From positions 1,240,001 through 1,304,000 of the forward strand of contig NZ_CP049872.1 in the NCBI RefSeq assembly GCF_011302915.1: 64,000 nucleotides of DNA, in the 5' to 3' direction. This stretch comes from Thermomonas sp. HDW16 (GTDB lineage: Bacteria; Pseudomonadota; Gammaproteobacteria; Xanthomonadales; Xanthomonadaceae). The notes below the pieces were generated by a model. The model saw only the letters and a list, made by a program, of their open reading frames with translations. It had not been told where the DNA came from and ran no database searches. The position numbers were made by a program, and so were the translations under genes. Position 1 is the first letter of the stretch, and every line of letters begins with the position of its first letter. Shown piece by piece: positions 1-9,443 of the stretch.

Positions 1-673
1 TGCCTTCCAGCACGGCGTCGGCGGCGGCACCGGCGTACAGCTGCACGGCACGGATGGCGTCGTCGTTGCCCGGGATGGCGTAATCGACCAGGTTGGGGTC
101 GTAGTTGGTGTCGACCACCGCGATCACCGGGATGCCGAGCTTCTTGGCTTCCTTGATGGCGATGTCTTCATGGCCGATGTCGATCACGAACAGCGCGTCC
201 GGCAGGCGGTTCATGTCCTTGATGCCGCCCAGGCTGGCTTCCAGCTTGTCGCGCTCGCGGCGCAGGCCCATCACTTCGTGCTTGACCAGCTTCTGGAAGG
301 TGCCGTCGGTTTCCGCGGCTTCCAGTTCCTTCAGGCGGGCGACCGACTTCTTCACGGTGGCGAAGTTGGTCAGCGAGCCGCCCAGCCAGCGCTGGGTCAT
401 GTACGGCATGCCGCAACGGGTCGCTTCTTCCTTGATCGGGTCGCGCGCGCTGCGCTTGGTGCCCACGAACAGGATGGTGCCGCGCTTCTGCGCCACGCCG
501 CTGATGAAGTTCATCGCGTCGTTGAACAGCGGGACGGTCTTCTCGAGGTTGATGATGTGGATCTTGCCGCGGGCGCCGAAGATGTACGGGCCCATCTTGG
601 GGTTCCAGTAGCGGGTCTGGTGGCCGAAATGGACGCCGGCTTCCAGCATCTGGCGCATGGTGATCTGGGGCAT
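1..673 (-). CDS. rpsB: 30S ribosomal protein S2 (3' end cut by window edge)
   Basis: Structural protein of the small ribosomal subunit. The reverse strand reads [27 protein letters not shown], then motifs typical of S2 ([68 protein letters not shown]). About 224 codons are visible and the frame is still open at base 1, so the C-terminus lies outside. The ATG at 673 is preceded by GGAG eight bases upstream. It diverges from map with about 250 bases between them, and a good promoter sits far upstream, leaving a long leader. Identification is secure. Confidence 0.97.
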   Translation of the reverse strand, partial: MPQITMRQMLEAGVHFGHQTRYWNPKMGPYIFGARGKIHIINLEKTVPLFNDAMNFISGVAQKRGTILFVGTKRSARDPIKEEATRCGMPYMTQRWLGGSLTNFATVKKSVARLKELEAAETDGTFQKLVKHEVMGLRRERDKLEASLGGIKDMNRLPDALFVIDIGHEDIAIKEAKKLGIPVIAVVDTNYDPNLVDYAIPGNDDAIRAVQLYAGAAADAVLEG

Positions 674-863
674 TGCAGTAACTCCGATGGTTGGAACCCG
701 CGCCGGAAATGGAGGCGCTGCGCCATTGAAGACGCTGGATCCCGGGGTTGGGCCTCCCTGCCGTCACTGCGTCCGAACTCCTTGCGGAGCACCCCGGCGC
801 AGGGGTTGTCGACAGGTGTGGATTTGTCGGTGTCGCCCGACATGGCGGCGATAAAGCCTTGAA

Positions 864-892
864 ATTATGGCTGAATCCCGGGGCTAGCGCAA
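864..892 (-). promoter_or_regulatory. Predicted sigma70 promoter of rpsB
   Basis: On the minus strand TTGCGC (887-892) and CATAAT (864-869) are separated by exactly 17 bases. Transcription would start near 857, giving a 5' leader of about 185 bases before the rpsB ATG. In E. coli S2 represses its own mRNA through a leader structure; a similar role here is inferred from leader length only. Confidence 0.6.
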
Positions 893-910
893 TCCGGGGG
901 GCGGATCGGC

Positions 911-916
911 GATAAT
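911..916 (+). promoter_or_regulatory. -10 element of map, leaderless architecture
   Basis: GATAAT ends six bases before the map ATG at 923, so a normal initiation distance puts the transcript start on the A of the ATG. No Shine-Dalgarno sequence is present. No convincing -35 is visible. The same arrangement recurs before parC, fnr, nnrS, hemN, rnr and rlmB. Confidence 0.5.
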
Positions 917-922
917 CCGGCC

Positions 923-1699
923 ATGAGCATCGACCTGAAAACCGCCGCCGACCTCGAAAAGATGCGCGAAGCGGGCCGCCTGGCCGCCGAAGTGCTGCAG
1001 GTCGTCGCCCCGTTCGTGAAGCCGGGCGTGACCACCGAGGAACTGGACCGCATCTGCCACGACCATATCGTGAACGTGCAAAAGGCGATCCCGGCCAACG
1101 TCGGCTACCGCGGCTTCCCCAAGACCGTGTGCACCTCGGTCAACAACGTGATCTGCCACGGCATCCCCAGCGAGGCCAAGGTCCTCAAGGACGGCGACAT
1201 CGTCAATATCGACGTCACCGTGATCAAGGATGGCTGGCACGGCGATACCAGCCGCATGTACTTCGTCGGCACGCCGTCGGTGATGGCCAAGCGCCTGGTC
1301 GACGTGACCCGCGAGGCCATGTTCCGTGGCATCCGCGCGGTCAAGCCCGGCGCAACCTTGGGCGATGTCGGCCATGCGATCCAGCAATACGCCGAGGCCG
1401 AACGCTTCAGCGTGGTGCGCGAGTACTGCGGCCACGGCATCGGCAAGGTCTACCACGACGATCCGCAGGTGCTGCATTACGGGCGCCCGGGCGAGGGCGT
1501 GGTGCTGAAGGAAGGCATGACCTTCACCATCGAGCCGATGATCAATGAAGGCGCGCGCCACACCAAGGTGTTGCCGGACGGTTGGACCGTGGTCACCAAG
1601 GACCGCAAGCTGTCCGCGCAGTGGGAGCACACGGTGGCAGTGACCGCCGATGGCGTGGAGATCCTGACCCGCCTGCCGGGCGACGACAACGATCTGTGA
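923..1699 (+). CDS. map: Type I methionine aminopeptidase
   Basis: Removes the N-terminal methionine from nascent proteins in the cytoplasm. The 258-residue product matches the usual length of type Ia enzymes and lacks the N-terminal zinc-finger extension. The metal/catalytic residues are in place: His79 (VICHGIP), Asp97 (NIDVT), Asp108 (HGDTS), the GHGIG histidine, the glutamate of TIEPMI and the last glutamate of WEHTVAV. It is the first gene of a tight operon: its TGA overlaps the GTG of glnD. The start has a -10 hexamer but no ribosome binding site in front, suggesting leaderless translation. Confidence 0.97.
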   Translation: MSIDLKTAADLEKMREAGRLAAEVLQVVAPFVKPGVTTEELDRICHDHIVNVQKAIPANVGYRGFPKTVCTSVNNVICHGIPSEAKVLKDGDIVNIDVTVIKDGWHGDTSRMYFVGTPSVMAKRLVDVTREAMFRGIRAVKPGATLGDVGHAIQQYAEAERFSVVREYCGHGIGKVYHDDPQVLHYGRPGEGVVLKEGMTFTIEPMINEGARHTKVLPDGWTVVTKDRKLSAQWEHTVAVTADGVEILTRLPGDDNDL

Positions 1700-4344
1700 G
1701 CACGCAGGCGGCAGCCGATCCGCACGCGGTTCCGGCTGAGCTGCCCGCCGGCCCCGAAGGCGATGCCGACTGGGCCGCCGCAAGCCGCGCCTCTCTCGCA
1801 CAGACCGATGCAAGGCTTGCGAGCCGTTTCGATGGCGGCGAAGCCGTCGACAAGCTCGTGGCCCTGCGCACGCGCGCGGCCGATGCACTGATCCTCGAGG
1901 CCTGGCAGCGCTGCATCACCACCGACGAAGGCGGGCCCGATGCCGGACTCGCCTTGTTCGCGGTGGGCGGTTACGGCCGTGGCGAATTGTTCCCGCATTC
2001 CGACATCGACCTGCTGGTACTGGCCGAAAGCGATGTGCAGCAGGCGCAGCAGCCCGCGTTGGCGCGCTTCCTTGCAGTGCTTTGGGATGCAGGCTTGCAG
2101 GCCAGCCAGGCGGTGCGTTCAGTCGCGCAATGCACGGAAGCCGCCGCCGACCAGACCGTGTTGACCGCGTTGATGGAAGCGCGTGCCCTGGTCGCGGATG
2201 AGGCCGCGCAAGGGCGGTTGCGCGATGCGATCTCGCCCGAACGCATCTGGTCGGCGCGCGCCTACTTCGAGGCGAAAGTGCAGGAGCAGGCGCAGCGCCA
2301 CGCGCGCTTCGGCGATACCAGCGACAACCTGGAACCCAACCTCAAGGACGGCCCCGGCGGCCTGCGCGACCTGCAGATGCTGGGCTGGATGGCGCTGCGC
2401 AGTTTCGGCGTGCGCGAGCTGGATCCGTTGGTGGGTCTCGATCACCTCGGTGCCGATGAAGCCGTGGCGCTGGATCGCGAACGCCGCGCGCTTGGCCGCC
2501 TGCGCTTCGGCCTGCACCTGGTCGCCGGGCGGCGCGAAGAGCGGCTGCGTTTCGATTACCAGAAGCTGCTGGCCGAACGCCTCGGTTACCTCGACGATGC
2601 CGATTCGCTCGGCGTCGAGAAAATGATGCAGGGCTTCTACCGCAGCGCGGCGATCGTGCGGCGGGTCAACGATCGCTTGCTGCAGCGTTTCGAGGAGCAT
2701 TTCGATGGCGCCGCCGAGCCGCAACTGCTCGACGGCAATCTGGAATTGCGCCGCGGCTATCTCTCCATCCGCAAGCCGGGTTGGTTGATCGAGGACGCCG
2801 CGCATGTGTTCGCGCTGTTCGCCGCCTGGGCGGCCGATCCCGGTTTGCGCGGCCTGCATTCGCAGACGGCGCGGGAACTCGCGCGCGCGTTGCCGGGTAT
2901 CCCGCGCTACGCGAAGGCTACGCCGCAGTTGCGCGCGGACTTCATGCAATTGTTGCGCGGCCCGCAACCGGTGAAGACGCTGGAGCGGATGGCCCGGCTT
3001 GGCGTGCTTGGGCATTGGATTCCGGCCTTCGCGCAGGTCTCCGGGCGCATGCAATTCGACCTGTTCCACGTCTACACCGTCGACCAGCACACGCTGGCGG
3101 TGCTGCGCAACCTGGCGGCGTTCGCGTCCGGCGAGCCGAACGAACGATTCTCGGTCGCACACACCGTGTGGCCGTCGCTGCGCAAGCCGGAGTTGTTGCT
3201 GCTCGCCGGCCTGTTCCACGACATCGGCAAGGGTCGCGGCGGCGATCATTCGGAACTCGGTGCAGTGGATGCGCGCGAATTCTGCACGGCGATGGGCCTG
3301 TCCGAGGCCGATACCGCGTTGGTCGAATGGCTGGTGCGCAAGCACCTGCTGATGTCGGTGACCGCGCAGAAGCAGGACATCACCGATCCCGAGGTGATCC
3401 ATCGCTTCGCGGCCATCGTCGAGGATCGTCAGCGCCTCGATTACCTCTACCTGCTGACTTGCGCGGACATCGCCGGCACCTCGCCAAAGCTGTGGAATGC
3501 GTGGAAGGATCGCCTGCTGGCCGATCTGCACACAGCCACGCGCCTCGCGTTGCGTCGCGGCCTAGAACATCCGGTCGCCGCCGATGAACGCATCGACGAG
3601 AACCGCGCCGCGGCACGCGCATTGCTGGTCGCCGAAGGCCACGACGACGATAGCGCCATCGACGCGATCTTCGCGCGCATGCCACGCGACAACTTCCTGC
3701 GCAGCCGGCCGGAGCAGATCGTCTGGCAGGCGAATGCCTTGCGCGATGCCGCTCACGGTGCGGTCGTCACCCATGCGCGGCAACTGCCCGGCGGTGGCCA
3801 TGAAGTGCTGGTGCATGCGCCGGATCGCGATGGCCTGTTTGCGGCGATCGTGATTGCGCTCGACCGCGCCGGCCTGGCGATCCTGCAGGCGCGCGCGCTG
3901 GACGGTCCCGACGCGACGATTTTCGATACCTTCCACGTGTTGCCGAACGATCCGCGGCAAGCGCCGACGCCGGCGCAGATCGGAGCTGGCCTGCAGCGCA
4001 TGCTTGCTGGCGACCTGCGTCGCATGCAGCCCACGCGGCGCAGCCAGCCGCGCCACCTGCGTCATTTCCGCATCGCGCCGCAGGTAGCATTCGCTGTTGC
4101 CGAAAACGGACGCACCCTGGTCAGCATCGTCGGCAACGACCGCCCCGGCTTGCTGGCCGACGTGGCGCGCGCATTGCGCGAACAACGCCTGCGCGTGCAC
4201 GACGCGCGCATCGCCACCTTCGGCGAGCGTGCCGAGGACATGTTCCAGATCAGCGACGAGCACAATCGCCCGTTGCAAGACGACCACCAACGGCAAGCAC
4301 TGCGCGACGCGCTGCTGGCCGCACTCGACGGAGATTCAAGATGA
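1696..4344 (+). CDS. glnD: Bifunctional PII uridylyltransferase/uridylyl-removing enzyme
   Basis: Senses glutamine and adds or removes UMP on PII proteins, controlling nitrogen assimilation. The GTG at 1696 overlaps the stop of map and is chosen as start, giving 882 residues, close to the usual GlnD size; the frame stays open further upstream inside map, but that would be an unusual extension. Visible domains: nucleotidyltransferase motif GGYGRGEL...SDIDLL near residues 91-107, HD-phosphohydrolase motif LFHDIGKG near residue 508, and two C-terminal ACT domains beginning near residues 700 and 805 ([19 protein letters not shown]). It overlaps dapD by four bases (ATGA), so the two are translationally coupled. 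Confidence 0.97.
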   Translation: MSTQAAADPHAVPAELPAGPEGDADWAAASRASLAQTDARLASRFDGGEAVDKLVALRTRAADALILEAWQRCITTDEGGPDAGLALFAVGGYGRGELFPHSDIDLLVLAESDVQQAQQPALARFLAVLWDAGLQASQAVRSVAQCTEAAADQTVLTALMEARALVADEAAQGRLRDAISPERIWSARAYFEAKVQEQAQRHARFGDTSDNLEPNLKDGPGGLRDLQMLGWMALRSFGVRELDPLVGLDHLGADEAVALDRERRALGRLRFGLHLVAGRREERLRFDYQKLLAERLGYLDDADSLGVEKMMQGFYRSAAIVRRVNDRLLQRFEEHFDGAAEPQLLDGNLELRRGYLSIRKPGWLIEDAAHVFALFAAWAADPGLRGLHSQTARELARALPGIPRYAKATPQLRADFMQLLRGPQPVKTLERMARLGVLGHWIPAFAQVSGRMQFDLFHVYTVDQHTLAVLRNLAAFASGEPNERFSVAHTVWPSLRKPELLLLAGLFHDIGKGRGGDHSELGAVDAREFCTAMGLSEADTALVEWLVRKHLLMSVTAQKQDITDPEVIHRFAAIVEDRQRLDYLYLLTCADIAGTSPKLWNAWKDRLLADLHTATRLALRRGLEHPVAADERIDENRAAARALLVAEGHDDDSAIDAIFARMPRDNFLRSRPEQIVWQANALRDAAHGAVVTHARQLPGGGHEVLVHAPDRDGLFAAIVIALDRAGLAILQARALDGPDATIFDTFHVLPNDPRQAPTPAQIGAGLQRMLAGDLRRMQPTRRSQPRHLRHFRIAPQVAFAVAENGRTLVSIVGNDRPGLLADVARALREQRLRVHDARIATFGERAEDMFQISDEHNRPLQDDHQRQALRDALLAALDGDSR

Positions 4345-5252
4345 GCCCCGCCAAGCCAAAGAAGAAAGCCGCCGCCGAAGCGCCGGCAAAGCCGTCGCGC
4401 GACGCCGCGCGCGCGGCAGAGATGGAGACGCTGCGTTTCGAGATCGAAAGCGCGTGGGAGCGGCGTGCGACGTTGACGCCGGAAGAACTTGAAGGTGCAA
4501 CGCGCCCGGCCGTCGAACGCGCCATCGAAGGGCTGGAGAAAGGCCAGCTGCGCGTTGCCGAACCGGATGGCAACGGCGGCTGGCAGGTCAACGAATGGCT
4601 GAAGAAGGCGGTGCTGCTGTATTTCCGCACCCAGGAAATGGAGCTGGTCGAAAGCTACCCGGCGCCGTTCTGGGACAAGGTGCCGGCGCGCTTTGCCGAG
4701 TTCGACGAGGCGGATTTCCGCAAGCTCGGCGTGCGCGTGGTGCCGGGTGCGATCGTCCGTGCGGGTAGCCATATCGGCAAGGACGTTGTGCTGATGCCGA
4801 GCTTCGTGAACATCGGTGCACATGTCGGCGAAGGCACCATGGTCGATACCTGGGCCACGGTCGGCAGTTGCGCGCAGATCGGCAAGCACTGCCATCTGTC
4901 CGGTGGCGCCGGCATCGGTGGCGTGCTGGAACCACTGCAGGCATCGCCGACGATCATCGAAGACCACTGCTTCATCGGCGCGCGTTCGGAAGTGGTGGAA
5001 GGTTTCGTGGTCGGCCATCACAGCGTGATCGGCATGGGCGTTTTCCTCGGCCAGAGCACGCGCGTCTACAACCGAGCCACTGGCGAGATCAGCTACGGCC
5101 GCGTGCCGCCATACAGCGTGGTCGTCTCCGGCCAGCTGCCCGCCGCCGATGGCAGTCATTCGCTGTACTGCGCGGTGATCGTCAAGCAAGTGGATGCAAA
5201 GACGCGCAGCAAGACCAGCATCAACGACCTGTTGCGTGGGTTGGCGGACTGA
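4341..5252 (+). CDS. dapD: Tetrahydrodipicolinate N-succinyltransferase
   Basis: Succinylates tetrahydrodipicolinate in the lysine/diaminopimelate pathway. The 303-residue protein has a Lys/Ala-rich N-terminal extension of about 30 residues relative to E. coli DapD, then the conserved helical part and the left-handed hexapeptide beta-helix ([53 protein letters not shown]). The start overlaps the glnD stop as ATGA. Its TGA overlaps the ATG of yffB by one base. It works in the same pathway as dapE two genes downstream, supporting a single map-to-dapE transcript. Confidence 0.96.
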   Translation: MSPAKPKKKAAAEAPAKPSRDAARAAEMETLRFEIESAWERRATLTPEELEGATRPAVERAIEGLEKGQLRVAEPDGNGGWQVNEWLKKAVLLYFRTQEMELVESYPAPFWDKVPARFAEFDEADFRKLGVRVVPGAIVRAGSHIGKDVVLMPSFVNIGAHVGEGTMVDTWATVGSCAQIGKHCHLSGGAGIGGVLEPLQASPTIIEDHCFIGARSEVVEGFVVGHHSVIGMGVFLGQSTRVYNRATGEISYGRVPPYSVVVSGQLPAADGSHSLYCAVIVKQVDAKTRSKTSINDLLRGLAD

Positions 5253-5614
5253 TGGCGACAACCCTGTACGGCCTGAAGAACTGCGACACCTGCAAGAAGG
5301 CGCAGAACTGGCTGAAGCGTTTCGGTATCGAATACGCCTTCGTCGACTACCGCGACGAACGGCAATCGCCGGAGACGCTGGTGGCATGGAAGGACGCGGC
5401 CGGTGGTTGGGATGCGCTGATCAACAAATCGTCCACCACCTGGCGCCAGTTGCCGCCCAACCGCAAGACGCCGGGCAGCGATGCCGAATGGAAGCTGCTG
5501 CTCAAGGAATATCCGCAGCTGATCCGCCGGCCGGTGGTGGTGCTGGACGATGGCAGCGTGTCGCAGGGTTTCAGCGACAACGGCTTCAAGAAGCTTTTCG
5601 GGGTCGACAAGTGA
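5252..5614 (+). CDS. yffB: ArsC/Spx-family protein YffB
   Basis: A 120-residue thioredoxin-fold protein of the ArsC/Spx family with an N-terminal CDTC motif (residues 11-14) and the ArsC-type RRPVVV segment near residue 93. Its precise function is unknown; the E. coli homolog YffB is also encoded next to dapE, so the linkage is old. It is not evidence for arsenic resistance: no ars genes are nearby. The start ATG shares one base with the dapD stop and the stop overlaps the GTG of dapE by four bases. Confidence 0.88.
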   Translation: MATTLYGLKNCDTCKKAQNWLKRFGIEYAFVDYRDERQSPETLVAWKDAAGGWDALINKSSTTWRQLPPNRKTPGSDAEWKLLLKEYPQLIRRPVVVLDDGSVSQGFSDNGFKKLFGVDK

Positions 5615-6771
5615 GCGAAGTTCTCGCATTGACGAAGGAGTTGATCCTGCGCCCATCGGTGACGCCGGACGACGCCGGTTGTCAGGCGCTGATCGCCGAT
5701 CGCCTGCAGCGCGCGGGCTTCAGCATCGAACAGCTGCGCTTCGGCGAGGTCGACAACCTGTGGGCAACGCACGGTAGCGGCGATGGCCCGGTGTTGGTGC
5801 TGCTCGGGCACACCGACGTGGTGCCGTCCGGCCCGCGAGAGGCCTGGGCCAGCGATCCGTTCGTGCCCGAGGTGCGCGATGGCGTGCTCTACGGGCGCGG
5901 CGCGGCGGACATGAAGGGCAGCGTGGCGGCGTTCGTCATCGCGCTGGAACGCTTCGTGGCCGCGCATCCACAACATGCGGGCACGGTGGCGTTGCTGCTG
6001 ACGTCGGACGAAGAGGGCGATGCCATTGATGGCGTGCGCAAGGTCGCGGAGTTGTTCCGCGAGCGCGGCCAGCGCATCGACTGGTGCATCACCGGTGAAC
6101 CGTCATCGAAGGTGAAACTAGGCGATCTGCTGCGCGTCGGTCGGCGTGGCACCTTGTCCGCCACGCTGACGGTGAAGGGTATCCAGGGCCATGTGGCGTA
6201 TCCGGACAAGGCGCGCAACCCGATCCATCAGGCGCTGCCGGCATTGGCCGAGCTCGCATGGAAGCAGTGGGATGCGGGTTACGAAAGCTTCCCGCCAACC
6301 AGTCTGCAAATCAGTAATTTCAATGCCGGCACCGGCGCCAACAACGTGATCCCCGGCGAAGCGACGCTGCTGTTCAACCTGCGCTACAACCCGAATTGGA
6401 CTGCCGCGCAGCTGGAAGCGGAGTGCGAAACCCTGCTGCGCGATTACGGGCTTGAATTCGACATCCGCTGGCATCGCGGCGGTGAACCGTTCTACACGCC
6501 GGAAGGCCCGCTGCGCGAGGCTGCACGCGAGGTGCTGACGCAGTTCTCCGGTGCGCCGCCGGAAGAAAGCACCGGCGGCGGCACCTCGGATGCGCGCTTC
6601 ATCGCGCCGCTGGGCGCGCAATGCGTGGAGATCGGGCCGGTCAATGCCAGCATCCACAAGGTCGATGAGAACGTGAGCGTGGCTGATCTGGATGCCCTGC
6701 CGGATCTGTACCTGGCCCTGCTCGAACGGTTGCTGGCGCAACCGTTGCGCGATGCCGATGCGGCGGGTTAA
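5611..6771 (+). CDS. dapE: Succinyl-diaminopimelate desuccinylase
   Basis: Zinc enzyme that hydrolyses N-succinyl-LL-diaminopimelate to LL-diaminopimelate and succinate. The GTG at 5611, overlapping the yffB stop, gives 386 residues, matching the family; the frame remains open upstream but that part lies in other genes. M20 metallopeptidase signatures are visible: [11 protein letters not shown] (His and Asp ligands), [25 protein letters not shown] (catalytic Glu pair) and [13 protein letters not shown] near the C-terminus. It is the last structural gene of the map operon; the asn leader ORF starts ten bases after its stop. Confidence 0.97.
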   Translation: MSEVLALTKELILRPSVTPDDAGCQALIADRLQRAGFSIEQLRFGEVDNLWATHGSGDGPVLVLLGHTDVVPSGPREAWASDPFVPEVRDGVLYGRGAADMKGSVAAFVIALERFVAAHPQHAGTVALLLTSDEEGDAIDGVRKVAELFRERGQRIDWCITGEPSSKVKLGDLLRVGRRGTLSATLTVKGIQGHVAYPDKARNPIHQALPALAELAWKQWDAGYESFPPTSLQISNFNAGTGANNVIPGEATLLFNLRYNPNWTAAQLEAECETLLRDYGLEFDIRWHRGGEPFYTPEGPLREAAREVLTQFSGAPPEESTGGGTSDARFIAPLGAQCVEIGPVNASIHKVDENVSVADLDALPDLYLALLERLLAQPLRDADAAG

Positions 6772-6780
6772 GGTCGAGCC

Positions 6781-6843
6781 ATGAGCTTCCAGCGTGCCAA
6801 CAATAATCGCAACAACGCCAGCCCCCCGCGGGTCGGCGATTAG
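6781..6843 (+). CDS. Putative asparagine leader peptide of asnB (20 aa)
   Basis: A 20-codon ORF from ATG 6781 to TAG 6841-6843, preceded by AAGG seven bases upstream. It encodes a peptide with core ANNNRNNA: five of twenty residues are asparagine (codons AAC AAT AAT CGC AAC AAC, 6799-6816). It is followed 28 bases later by a strong intrinsic terminator and then by asnB. This is the layout of his, leu and thr leader peptides, where ribosome stalling at scarce aminoacyl-tRNA favours an antiterminator. Function is inferred from composition and context; I do not know of an established asparagine leader in this family. Confidence 0.75.
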   Translation: MSFQRANNNRNNASPPRVGD

Positions 6844-6906
6844 CGCGCGCGTCACACGCTGATCTTCCCGAGGCCCGCACTGCAAAGTGCGGGCCTTTTC
6901 GTTTTT
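6828..6906 (+). terminator. Attenuator terminator with candidate antiterminator, upstream of asnB
   Basis: A 10-bp perfect stem, GGCCCGCACT (6872-6881) with AGTGCGGGCC (6886-6895), loop GCAA, followed by TTTTCGTTTTT: a textbook intrinsic terminator 33 bases before asnB. GCGGGTC (6828-6834), just after the Asn codons and inside the leader ORF, can pair over seven bases (one G-U) with GGCCCGC of the terminator's 5' arm (6872-6878). A ribosome stalled on the Asn codons leaves 6828-6834 free; one at the stop codon would mask it. The terminator is certain by inspection; the switching is inferred. Confidence 0.8.
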
Positions 6907-6938
6907 CCCTCCGAAACATCCCCTCAAGGACTTCCACG

Positions 6939-8624
6939 ATGTGCTCGATCCTCGGCGTCTTCGACCTCCGCCCCGGCGCGGACCTGCAACCCCTGCGGCC
7001 GCTGGCCTTGTCGCTGTCCGCGCGCCAGCGCCATCGCGGCCCGGACTGGAGCGGGGTGCACGTGGATGCGAATGCGCTGCTGGTGCACGAGCGCCTGGCC
7101 ATCGTCGATCCCGCCGGCGGCGCGCAGCCGATCCATTCCGCCGACGGCACGCTGGCGCTGGCGGTGAACGGCGAGATCTACAACCATCGCGAGCTCGAAC
7201 GTCGCCTGGCCAAGCCCTACGCGTTTCAGACCGGCTCCGATTGCGAGGTGGTCAACGCGCTGTACCGTGATGGCGAAGCCCCCGAAACCTGGCTGGGCCG
7301 GCTCAACGGCATCTTCGCTTTCGCCCTGTGGGATGCCGACGCCAAGCGCGTGCTGATCGCGCGCGACCACATGGGCATCTGCCCGCTGTACTGGGGCCAC
7401 GATGCCGACGGCCGGCTGTGGGTGGCGTCGGAAATGAAGTCACTGGTGCGCGTCTGCGACGACGTGGCCGCATTCCCGCCCGGCCATGTCTATGACAGCG
7501 CGACAGGCGAGCTGATCCATTGGTACAAACGCGCCTGGCGCGATTACGACGCGGTGCAGGGTGTCTCTGCCGACAAGGCCGAACTGCGTGAGGCCTTCGA
7601 GCGCGCCGTGCATCGGCAGATGATGAGCGACGTGCCGTATGGCGTGCTGCTCTCGGGCGGGCTGGATTCCTCGCTGGTCGCCGCGTGCGCGGCCAAATTT
7701 GCGCGCAAGCGGGTAGAGGACGATGACAAGGGCGAAGCCTGGTGGCCGCGCCTGCACAGCTTCGCCATCGGACTGGACGGTTCGCCGGATCTTGCCGCCG
7801 CGCAGATCGCTGCGGATGCGCTGGGCACGGTGCATCACGGCTTCACCTACAGCTTCGCCGAGGGGTTGGACGCGCTACCGGAAGTGATTCGCCATATCGA
7901 GACCTACGACGTCACCACGATTCGCGCATCCACGCCGATGTTCCTGCTGGCGCGGCGGATCAAGGCGATGGGGGTGAAGATGGTGCTCAGCGGCGAGGGC
8001 AGCGACGAGCTGTTCGGCGGCTACCTCTACTTCCACAAGGCGCCGAACGCGCGTGAATTCCACGATGAGCTGGTGCGCAAGCTGGATGCGCTGCACAGCT
8101 ACGATTGCCTGCGCGCCAACAAGTCGATGATGGCCTGGGGCGTGGAGCCGCGCGTGCCGTTCCTGGATGTCGAGTTCATGGACGTGGCGATGCGCATGGA
8201 CGCCAAGCACAAGATGAGCGGCGGCGGGAAAATCGAAAAATCGGTGCTGCGCGAGGCCTTCGAGGGTTATCTGCCGCAGGAAATCCTGTGGCGGCAGAAG
8301 GAGCAGTTCAGCGATGGCGTGGGCTATGGCTGGATCGATGGCTTGAAGGCGCAGGCCGAAGCGCAGGTGAGCGATGCGGATTTCGCTGCAGCCAGTCAGC
8401 GTTTCCCGATCAACGCGCCGCAGACCAAGGAAGCGTATTTCTATCGCCGCATCTTCGAGGAGATTTTCCCCGGCGAGGCCTGCGCGAACACGGTGCCGGG
8501 CGGCAAGTCGATCGCGTGTTCTTCGCCCGCTGCGATTGCGTGGGATGCGGCTTTCGCGACGATGGCCGATCCATCCGGGCGTGCGGTGGCCGGTGTGCAC
8601 AACGCGGCGGTGATGGCGCTCTAG
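6939..8624 (+). CDS. asnB: Asparagine synthetase B (glutamine-hydrolysing)
   Basis: Makes asparagine from aspartate, ATP and glutamine in the cytoplasm. The 561-residue protein starts MCSILG, exposing Cys2 as the class II glutaminase nucleophile, with the RGPDWSG and VNGEIYNH motifs following. The synthetase domain has the PPi loop LSGGLDSS near residues 237-244 and SGEGSDELFGGYLYF. AAGGA lies ten bases before the ATG. Upstream are the Asn leader peptide and terminator, so expression is probably controlled by charged tRNA-Asn. The stop overlaps the convergent tpm stop by four bases. Confidence 0.97.
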   Translation: MCSILGVFDLRPGADLQPLRPLALSLSARQRHRGPDWSGVHVDANALLVHERLAIVDPAGGAQPIHSADGTLALAVNGEIYNHRELERRLAKPYAFQTGSDCEVVNALYRDGEAPETWLGRLNGIFAFALWDADAKRVLIARDHMGICPLYWGHDADGRLWVASEMKSLVRVCDDVAAFPPGHVYDSATGELIHWYKRAWRDYDAVQGVSADKAELREAFERAVHRQMMSDVPYGVLLSGGLDSSLVAACAAKFARKRVEDDDKGEAWWPRLHSFAIGLDGSPDLAAAQIAADALGTVHHGFTYSFAEGLDALPEVIRHIETYDVTTIRASTPMFLLARRIKAMGVKMVLSGEGSDELFGGYLYFHKAPNAREFHDELVRKLDALHSYDCLRANKSMMAWGVEPRVPFLDVEFMDVAMRMDAKHKMSGGGKIEKSVLREAFEGYLPQEILWRQKEQFSDGVGYGWIDGLKAQAEAQVSDADFAAASQRFPINAPQTKEAYFYRRIFEEIFPGEACANTVPGGKSIACSSPAAIAWDAAFATMADPSGRAVAGVHNAAVMAL

Positions 8625-9274
8625 CGCCGGCGCAGCACGTAGACCGCCGTGTCCAGCTGCGATACCCCGGCCACGTAGCCGGGGTGTTCCGGCGGAATCG
8701 GCCGGCGTTCCAGTAGCTCGATGTCCCAGTCGGCGGAATACAGCGACAACACTTCGTCCTGCAGCACCGAGAACGGCGGGCCGGCGCGTTCGGCCTGCGG
8801 GTATTCCAGGGTGATCAGCAGACCACGGCAGCCGGTGGGCAACTTCGCGTAGACCTCGCGGGCATAGCGCTGGCGCAGTTCCGGTGGCAGCGCTATCAGC
8901 GCGGCACGGTCGAACACCGCCGCGCAATCGCGCAAGGCCTGCGCATCCAGTGCGAAGGCGTCGCCGCAGATGAGTTCGATGCCATTCGCCGAGTAATGGC
9001 GGCCGTACTTCGATTCACGGATGTCCGGTTGCAGCCCGTGTTCAACGAAGAATTGTTCGATGGCGAGTTGCGAAAGTTCCACGCCCAGCACGCGATAGCC
9101 CTGTGCCGCGAACCAGACCATGTCCAGCGACTTGCCGGCCAGCGGCACGAACACTTGAGCACCGGCGGGGATGTCCAGCGCGGGCCAATGCTTGAGCAGT
9201 AGTGGCGTGGGCGTGTCTTGGTGGAAGCCGATCTGGTTGTCGGCCCAGCGCTGGTGCCAAAACTCGGGGTGCAT
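8621..9274 (-). CDS. tpm: Thiopurine S-methyltransferase
   Basis: SAM-dependent methyltransferase; bacterial TPMT homologs methylate thiopurines and oxyanions such as selenite or tellurite. The 217-residue product starts MHPEFWHQRWADNQIGFHQ and has VFVPLAGKSLDMVWFA (SAM-binding motif I region), GVELSQLAIEQFF and the DRAALIALPPELRQRYA block that is characteristic of this family. GAGGAG precedes the ATG. It is convergent with asnB and separated from parC by a 169-base spacer that contains a hairpin but no gene. Confidence 0.93.
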   Translation of the reverse strand: MHPEFWHQRWADNQIGFHQDTPTPLLLKHWPALDIPAGAQVFVPLAGKSLDMVWFAAQGYRVLGVELSQLAIEQFFVEHGLQPDIRESKYGRHYSANGIELICGDAFALDAQALRDCAAVFDRAALIALPPELRQRYAREVYAKLPTGCRGLLITLEYPQAERAGPPFSVLQDEVLSLYSADWDIELLERRPIPPEHPGYVAGVSQLDTAVYVLRRR

Positions 9275-9352
9275 GCGTGTCTCCTCGTTCGACGGCGCCT
9301 ACCATCGGGGTAAGTGGGGCTTTCGAGCAGCGTACGCTGCGAGCCCACGAAC

Positions 9353-9378
9353 GCCAGTCGGCATGCAGGCCGACTGGC
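9353..9378. repeat. Hairpin in the tpm-parC spacer
   Basis: GCCAGTCGG (9353-9361) and CCGACTGGC (9370-9378) form a 9-bp perfect inverted repeat with an eight-base loop. No T-run follows on either strand, so it is not a canonical terminator; it could stabilise the parC mRNA 3' end or be a solitary REP-like element. Nothing else is recognised in the 9275-9443 spacer. Confidence 0.4.
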
Positions 9379-9443
9379 AGGGGCTCCGCGGCTCAAAATG
9401 CCGCTACGCGAAACACCCGATGGTCTCGCCGTCGATGTGGCGG

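Noticed and set aside
5252..5614. Arsenate reductase.
   Set aside because: Single ArsC-fold protein next to dapE, as E. coli YffB; no ars genes in the neighbourhood.
6725..6746. AACGGTTG-N6-CAACCGTT, an 8-bp inverted repeat near the end of dapE as a terminator or operator.
   Set aside because: It lies inside coding sequence, no T-run follows, and nothing suggests a binding protein. It could matter for the asnB leader, but I cannot support that.
9275..9443. A small gene or regulatory RNA in the tpm-parC spacer.
   Set aside because: No ORF with a ribosome binding site, no promoter and no terminator; only a short inverted repeat.
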